The position numbers were made by a program, and so were the translations under genes. From positions 1 to 45,716 of the forward strand of contig CBFGZI010000015.1 of assembly GCA_965653225.1 (NCBI GenBank): 45,716 bases of DNA, given 5' to 3'. This document shows positions 42,561 to 45,716 of this stretch, piece after piece (within the stretch, counting starts at the first letter, position 1; each line of letters begins with the position of its first letter). The notes under the pieces were generated by a model. It was not told where the DNA came from and made no database searches. It was given only the letters and a program-made list of their open reading frames with translations. The stretch is from JALZDI01 sp965653225 (lineage in GTDB: Bacteria; Actinomycetota; Actinomycetes; Propionibacteriales; Nocardioidaceae).

Positions 42561-42586
42561 AAGGTACGCAACGTTGTTGCGTCCTT
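42561..42586. promoter_or_regulatory. 26-base imperfect palindrome over the -35 box
   Basis: AAGG, one extra T, ACGCAAC, the loop GTT, then GTTGCGT and CCTT. The 11 paired bases are exact. The right arm contains TTGCGT, a possible -35 box. The 11-mer AAGGTACGCAA recurs at 42690-42700 in the leader, so this may be a recognition sequence for a metal-dependent repressor. Confidence 0.5.
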
Positions 42587-42604
42587 CAGACCGCTTGCTA
42601 TAGC
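42577..42604 (+). promoter_or_regulatory. Candidate promoter of the Nramp-like gene
   Basis: TTGCGT (42577-42582), a 16-base spacer and TATAGC (42599-42604). Transcription would start near 42611, giving a leader of about 170 bases. Confidence 0.45.
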
Positions 42605-42670
42605 GCTCACTTCGACGGACGCACTGGCCGCATCGCAAAAACAGATCGTGACAGGACCGTAATCTGCTGT

Positions 42671-42720
42671 GGGTCTTGTCAAAGGAAGCAAGGTACGCAA
42701 TGGTGCTACGAACAAGACCC
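42671..42720 (+). ncRNA. Candidate structured leader RNA element
   Basis: GGGTCTTGT (42671-42679) pairs exactly with ACAAGACCC (42712-42720). Inside the 32-base loop AGCA (42687-42690) can pair with TGCT (42704-42707). It lies within the predicted leader, about 60 bases before the start codon. I could not match it to the ykkC, yybP-ykoY, M-box or NiCo riboswitch patterns that I know. Confidence 0.45.
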
Positions 42721-42780
42721 CAGGGGGGACCTGACCGCCGGTAAGCCTGAACGGCCTCCGGTGAGAGGAGGTCCAGGACG

Positions 42781-44361
42781 GTGGCACAGCACGCGGATTC
42801 TGGTCGCGGGGCTACAGCGACCAAAGACGTTGCGCTGGAAGCACGCAGCGGTCTAGAGCCATTCGGCCACGACGACCTACCCGCTCCACCGGACCCGAAG
42901 GGCATGCAGTGGATCGGCGTACTCGGTCCCGGCGTCATCGTCCTCGGTGCGGCGATCGGGTCCGGCGAGTACCTGCTCGGCCCCGCCCTTTTCGTCAAGT
43001 ACGGCTTCGTCCTTGCCTGGGTCATGCTGGCGTCGCTGATCTTCCAGACGATCTTCAACCAGGAAGTGATGCGCTACACCCTCTACACCGGTGAGCCCGT
43101 GATCAGCGGGTTCATGCGGACCAGGCCCAAGTCGGGCTTCTGGGCGACCGTCTACGGCGTCCTCTGGTTCCTGCAACAGGGATGGCCCGGTTGGGCGTCA
43201 GCGGCAGCCGGCGCAGTGTTCTTCCTGTTCGCCGGGCGCGTTGCCGACGACGCCAGCGCCGCCGACACGAGCACGTTGTACTGGATCGCCGTCGGCTGCT
43301 ACGCACTCTGTGTTCTGATCGTGCTGTTCGGCCGCCGGATCGAGCGCACCCTGGAGATCCTGAACTGGATCCTGGTCACGGTGATCATCGGCGGCTTCAT
43401 CATCATGGTCGCGGTGTTCACCTCACCCAGCACCTGGTGGCAGGCGGTGGTCGGCTACACCGGGTACGACACGGTGACGCACCAGTGGAACCCCATCCCG
43501 TCCGGCGTGGACCTCTTCCTGCTCGGCGCCGTCGCCGCATACGCCGGTGCCGGCGGCTTCACCAACCTGGTCCTGTCGAACTGGGCCCGCGACAAGGGCT
43601 ACGGCATGGGGTCGATATCGGGGTACATCCCAGCCGCCTTCGGCGGGGGGAAGGTCGAGCTGTCACACACCGGCACCGTGTTCGCACCGTCGATGCAGAA
43701 CATGTCGCGCTGGGGCGGCTGGTGGCGGCTCGTCAAGGCAGACCAGTGGGGCATCTTCTTCATCGGTGCGCTGCTGGGCACCTGGCTGCCCGGGGTCCTC
43801 TACGTGGAGTACATCCCTCGCGGCAAGAACCTCGAGGATCTGGGTGCAGCCGCGGCGCTGTCCGACGCGCTGAGCACCGCGGTCAGTCCTGCGCTCGCGC
43901 TCGTCGTCGGCATCTTCGCCGCGTGGATCATGTTCAAGACCCAGCTCGACGTACTCGAGGGCTTCGTGCGTGGCTTCACCGACATGGTGTGGAGCGGCAG
44001 CAAGCGCCTGAGGACTGCCGCCAAGGGCGACGTGCGCAAGGTGTACTACTCGATCTTCGGCCTCATCGTGATCTTCGGTCTCATCGCCCTGCAGATCCCT
44101 GCGCCGGTGGTGCTGCTGGCGCTGGGCGCCAACTGGGCCGGCGTCGTGTTCGTGGTCAGCTCGCTGCATCTGCTGCACATCAACAACAAGTACCTGCCCA
44201 AGGAGCTGCAGCCGGCCAAGTGGCGAAAGGTCGCGCTCGTGCTGATGTCGGTGTTCTACTTCGCCTTCGTGTGGCTGTTCCTCTTCGGCGGCATCATCCC
44301 CGACCCCAACAGCGACACGGCGTTCGTGTTCAACCTGCAGGAGTACTTCTCCACCGAGTAG
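42781..44361 (+). CDS. Nramp-related transporter without canonical metal-site motifs
   Basis: A 526-residue membrane protein with about 11-12 helices. The first helix, GPGVIVLGAAIGSGEYLLGP (49-68), lines up with Nramp helix 1, but the metal-binding DPGN is replaced by GSGE (60-63). In helix 6 the MPH motif is replaced by AYAGAGGFTN. Nramp relatives with altered sites may carry magnesium or other substrates, so manganese or iron cannot be assumed. The N-terminal 40 residues are cytoplasmic and polar. AGGAGG precedes the GTG start. It follows the second multicopper oxidase, but its own promoter lies between. Confidence 0.8.
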   Translation: MAQHADSGRGATATKDVALEARSGLEPFGHDDLPAPPDPKGMQWIGVLGPGVIVLGAAIGSGEYLLGPALFVKYGFVLAWVMLASLIFQTIFNQEVMRYTLYTGEPVISGFMRTRPKSGFWATVYGVLWFLQQGWPGWASAAAGAVFFLFAGRVADDASAADTSTLYWIAVGCYALCVLIVLFGRRIERTLEILNWILVTVIIGGFIIMVAVFTSPSTWWQAVVGYTGYDTVTHQWNPIPSGVDLFLLGAVAAYAGAGGFTNLVLSNWARDKGYGMGSISGYIPAAFGGGKVELSHTGTVFAPSMQNMSRWGGWWRLVKADQWGIFFIGALLGTWLPGVLYVEYIPRGKNLEDLGAAAALSDALSTAVSPALALVVGIFAAWIMFKTQLDVLEGFVRGFTDMVWSGSKRLRTAAKGDVRKVYYSIFGLIVIFGLIALQIPAPVVLLALGANWAGVVFVVSSLHLLHINNKYLPKELQPAKWRKVALVLMSVFYFAFVWLFLFGGIIPDPNSDTAFVFNLQEYFSTE

Positions 44362-44455
44362 GTCCTCCTTCCTACGGAACTCCGGCGGGACGGTGTAGCC
44401 GGCCAGCCCTCAACCGTGAGCCCAGGCCGAACTTCCTCTTTCCCCTGGGTTCACC

Positions 44456-44493
44456 GCTCGACCCCCGTCAGGCCCGGGCCTGCGGGGGCGAGC
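44456..44493 (+). terminator. Strong GC hairpin downstream of the Nramp-like gene
   Basis: GCTCG/CGAGC, CCCCCG/CGGGGG and the palindrome CAGGCCCGGGCCTG stack into one stem with two single-base bulges. It lies 95 bases after the transporter stop. A second stem, GATGAGG (44502-44508) with CCTCATC (44523-44529), follows. Nothing coding is seen between the transporter and 44636. Confidence 0.5.
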
Positions 44494-44635
44494 CATGGAA
44501 CGATGAGGCTGACGGCACGAAACCTCATCCGCCAGGGGTGAGCCACGGAGCCGGCGCCGTACCTACCGTGACTGTGTCCGATCGGCTCGGGCGATGTGTG
44601 CACCTGCCGTCGTCCGGCCTCGGGGGGAGGTCACC

Positions 44636-45610
44636 GTGCCCAGGACCCAGAGCGCTTCGCGAAGAGCCTTCGTGTCCGCCCGGTGCCGGGCTGCCCTTGT
44701 GGCGGCGCTGCTTGTCGGCGGCGTGGCCCTCGCCGCGTGTGACGGCAGCGACGAGGGGGCGGCCGCGGACGGCAAGGTCCGGATCGTCTACAACGACGGC
44801 GCGACCAAGCCGGAGAACCGAGCAGTCGCAGAGGTAATCAGGAAGTCCGGCGTGCTCGAGCAGTTCGCCGCCTGGGTGAACGCGACGGTCGCGCTGCCGC
44901 GTGACCTGACGGTGAAGGTCACCGACAAGGTCCCGCCCGGGGTTTCTGACGCGGTCACGCAGCCCTACGGCGGGACGATCTTCATACCGCCGGCGTTCGT
45001 GGCCCAGGTCCACGAGATGAACAGCAACATCGTCAAGGACGTCGAGCGTCCCGCCCTCTTCCCCGCGGACAAGTTCAACGCCGACGACCTGACCGTTCTG
45101 TCGACCGAGTTCATCTTCGGCCACGAGCTGGGCCACGCGCTGCAGCGTCAGCTTCAGCTTCCGAACCTCGGCCTCGAGGAGGACGCCGCCGACGGCTTCG
45201 CGTCGTTCTACACGCTCAACGAGGTTGGTCCGGACCCGTCCATGGCCGCCGCACTCCTGTTCGACGAGATCGCCCGCGAGGAGGGCCAGCTGACGCTCGA
45301 GGGCTTCTCGAGCAACCACCCCGTCACCCAGCAACGGGTCTTCAACTTCCTGTGCATGCTCGACGGGAGCAACCCGCAGCGCTACGACGACCCCCTGATC
45401 GGTGCCGGGTACCTGCCCGAGACGCGCGCCCCGCTGTGCCCGACGGAGTGGACGGCGCTGAACTACGGCTGGTGGACGCAGCTCCAGCCGCACTTCACCG
45501 AGACCTTCGCCGATCAGGGGAACAAGGAGCAAGAGCAGGCACACGCCGAGCACGTCGCGGCGACCAAGGAGTTCGCCAAGGAGCTCGACCAGCTCCGCAC
45601 CGCGCAGTGA
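44636..45610 (+). CDS. DUF4344 metallopeptidase lipoprotein
   Basis: A 324-residue exported zinc peptidase-like protein. A signal peptide ends in the lipobox LAAC (VALAACDGS, cysteine near residue 33), so it is probably a membrane-anchored lipoprotein. The active-site motif HELGHALQ (HEXXH) lies near residue 163, followed by LEEDAADGFA as the third-ligand region, both typical of DUF4344. GGGGGGAGG lies five bases before the GTG start. Substrate unknown. The 106 bases after its stop to the window end hold no gene I can see. Confidence 0.88.
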   Translation: MPRTQSASRRAFVSARCRAALVAALLVGGVALAACDGSDEGAAADGKVRIVYNDGATKPENRAVAEVIRKSGVLEQFAAWVNATVALPRDLTVKVTDKVPPGVSDAVTQPYGGTIFIPPAFVAQVHEMNSNIVKDVERPALFPADKFNADDLTVLSTEFIFGHELGHALQRQLQLPNLGLEEDAADGFASFYTLNEVGPDPSMAAALLFDEIAREEGQLTLEGFSSNHPVTQQRVFNFLCMLDGSNPQRYDDPLIGAGYLPETRAPLCPTEWTALNYGWWTQLQPHFTETFADQGNKEQEQAHAEHVAATKEFAKELDQLRTAQ

Positions 45611-45716
45611 GCGTTCGTAGCCGTCGTCATAGTCGTGGCTGCTCAGCGACTTGTTGAAGCACTTGAGGAGCGGACAGCGACTGATCCCGAACCACGGTGC
45701 TTGTTCGCGATGTAAC

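Larger units (their letters stand above)
42364..42780 (+). other. 417-base non-coding leader region of the Nramp-like gene
   Basis: GC is lower than its surroundings. It begins with the small palindrome GACCTGC-T-GCAGGTC (42364-42378) just after the oxidase stop, a poor terminator. A hairpin-like operator (42561-42586), a candidate promoter (42577-42604) and a long leader stem (42671-42720) follow, then AGGAGG (42766-42771) nine bases before the GTG. A 65-codon frame at 42406 shows no family or ribosome site and is not called. Confidence 0.6.

Noticed and set aside
42406..42603. 65-codon frame in the Nramp-like leader region
   Set aside because: GTG start without ribosome site, no family, and it overlaps the candidate promoter and operator.
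42605..42780. Known riboswitch (ykkC guanidine, yybP-ykoY manganese, M-box, NiCo)
   Set aside because: The conserved sequence blocks I know for these classes are not present; only a stem of unknown class is seen.

Overview
The window is one contiguous piece of a high-GC actinobacterial chromosome. Evidence: strong third-position GC, many GTG starts, F420/PPOX-type flavin proteins, DUF3052 and DUF3145 proteins, a PucR-type FasR regulator beside a fabD-fabH-acpP-fabF operon, and many genes whose start codon sits directly under a -10 hexamer with no ribosome binding site. A Nocardioides-like (Propionibacteriales) host is my best guess from gene content; it is an inference. I see no phage, insertion sequence, CRISPR array or rRNA.

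Region 1 (1-13.8 kb) is core metabolism: tRNA-Val, an AhpE-type peroxiredoxin, a fatty acyl-CoA ligase, DUF3052, aceE (pyruvate dehydrogenase E1), an alpha/beta hydrolase, a PHP-domain hydrolase, fasR, then fabD-fabH-acpP-fabF and DUF3145. This follows the Mycobacterium tuberculosis order ahpE - DUF3052 - aceE - PucR regulator - fabD - acpM - kasA, with insertions. It links acetyl-CoA production to type II fatty acid synthesis. FabD carries an unusual C-terminal domain that looks like a biotinyl/lipoyl hammerhead without the modifiable lysine.

Region 2 (14-21.1 kb) holds a membrane-anchored Ig-like protein, a divergent quinone reductase / GlxA-type regulator pair, and a glycerolipid module: diacylglycerol kinase-like protein and alkyl-DHAP synthase-like flavoenzyme, divergent from a TetR regulator and GlpD. 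This module corresponds to M. tuberculosis Rv2249c-Rv2252. A TGTTAC...GTAACA inverted repeat sits on the divergent start.

Region 3 (21.2-34.7 kb) is mostly single genes: VOC protein, anti-sigma-type ATPase, a heptad-repeat protein built from 21-bp DNA repeats, CYTH-CHAD protein, MutT1-like Nudix/phosphatase, cupin, PPOX protein, sugar-porter MFS, AAA ATPase, an orphan DppC-like permease, dienelactone hydrolase, PLDc_N membrane protein, a maleylpyruvate-isomerase-fold protein, a small SW-repeat protein coupled to an ANTAR regulator, and an M48 protease.

Region 4 (34.9-45.6 kb) has two paralogous Tat-exported CotA-like multicopper oxidases flanking small stress or flavin genes, then an Nramp-related transporter lacking the canonical metal-site motifs behind a long structured leader, and a DUF4344 lipoprotein protease. 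A link between these genes through extracellular metal chemistry is a hypothesis only.
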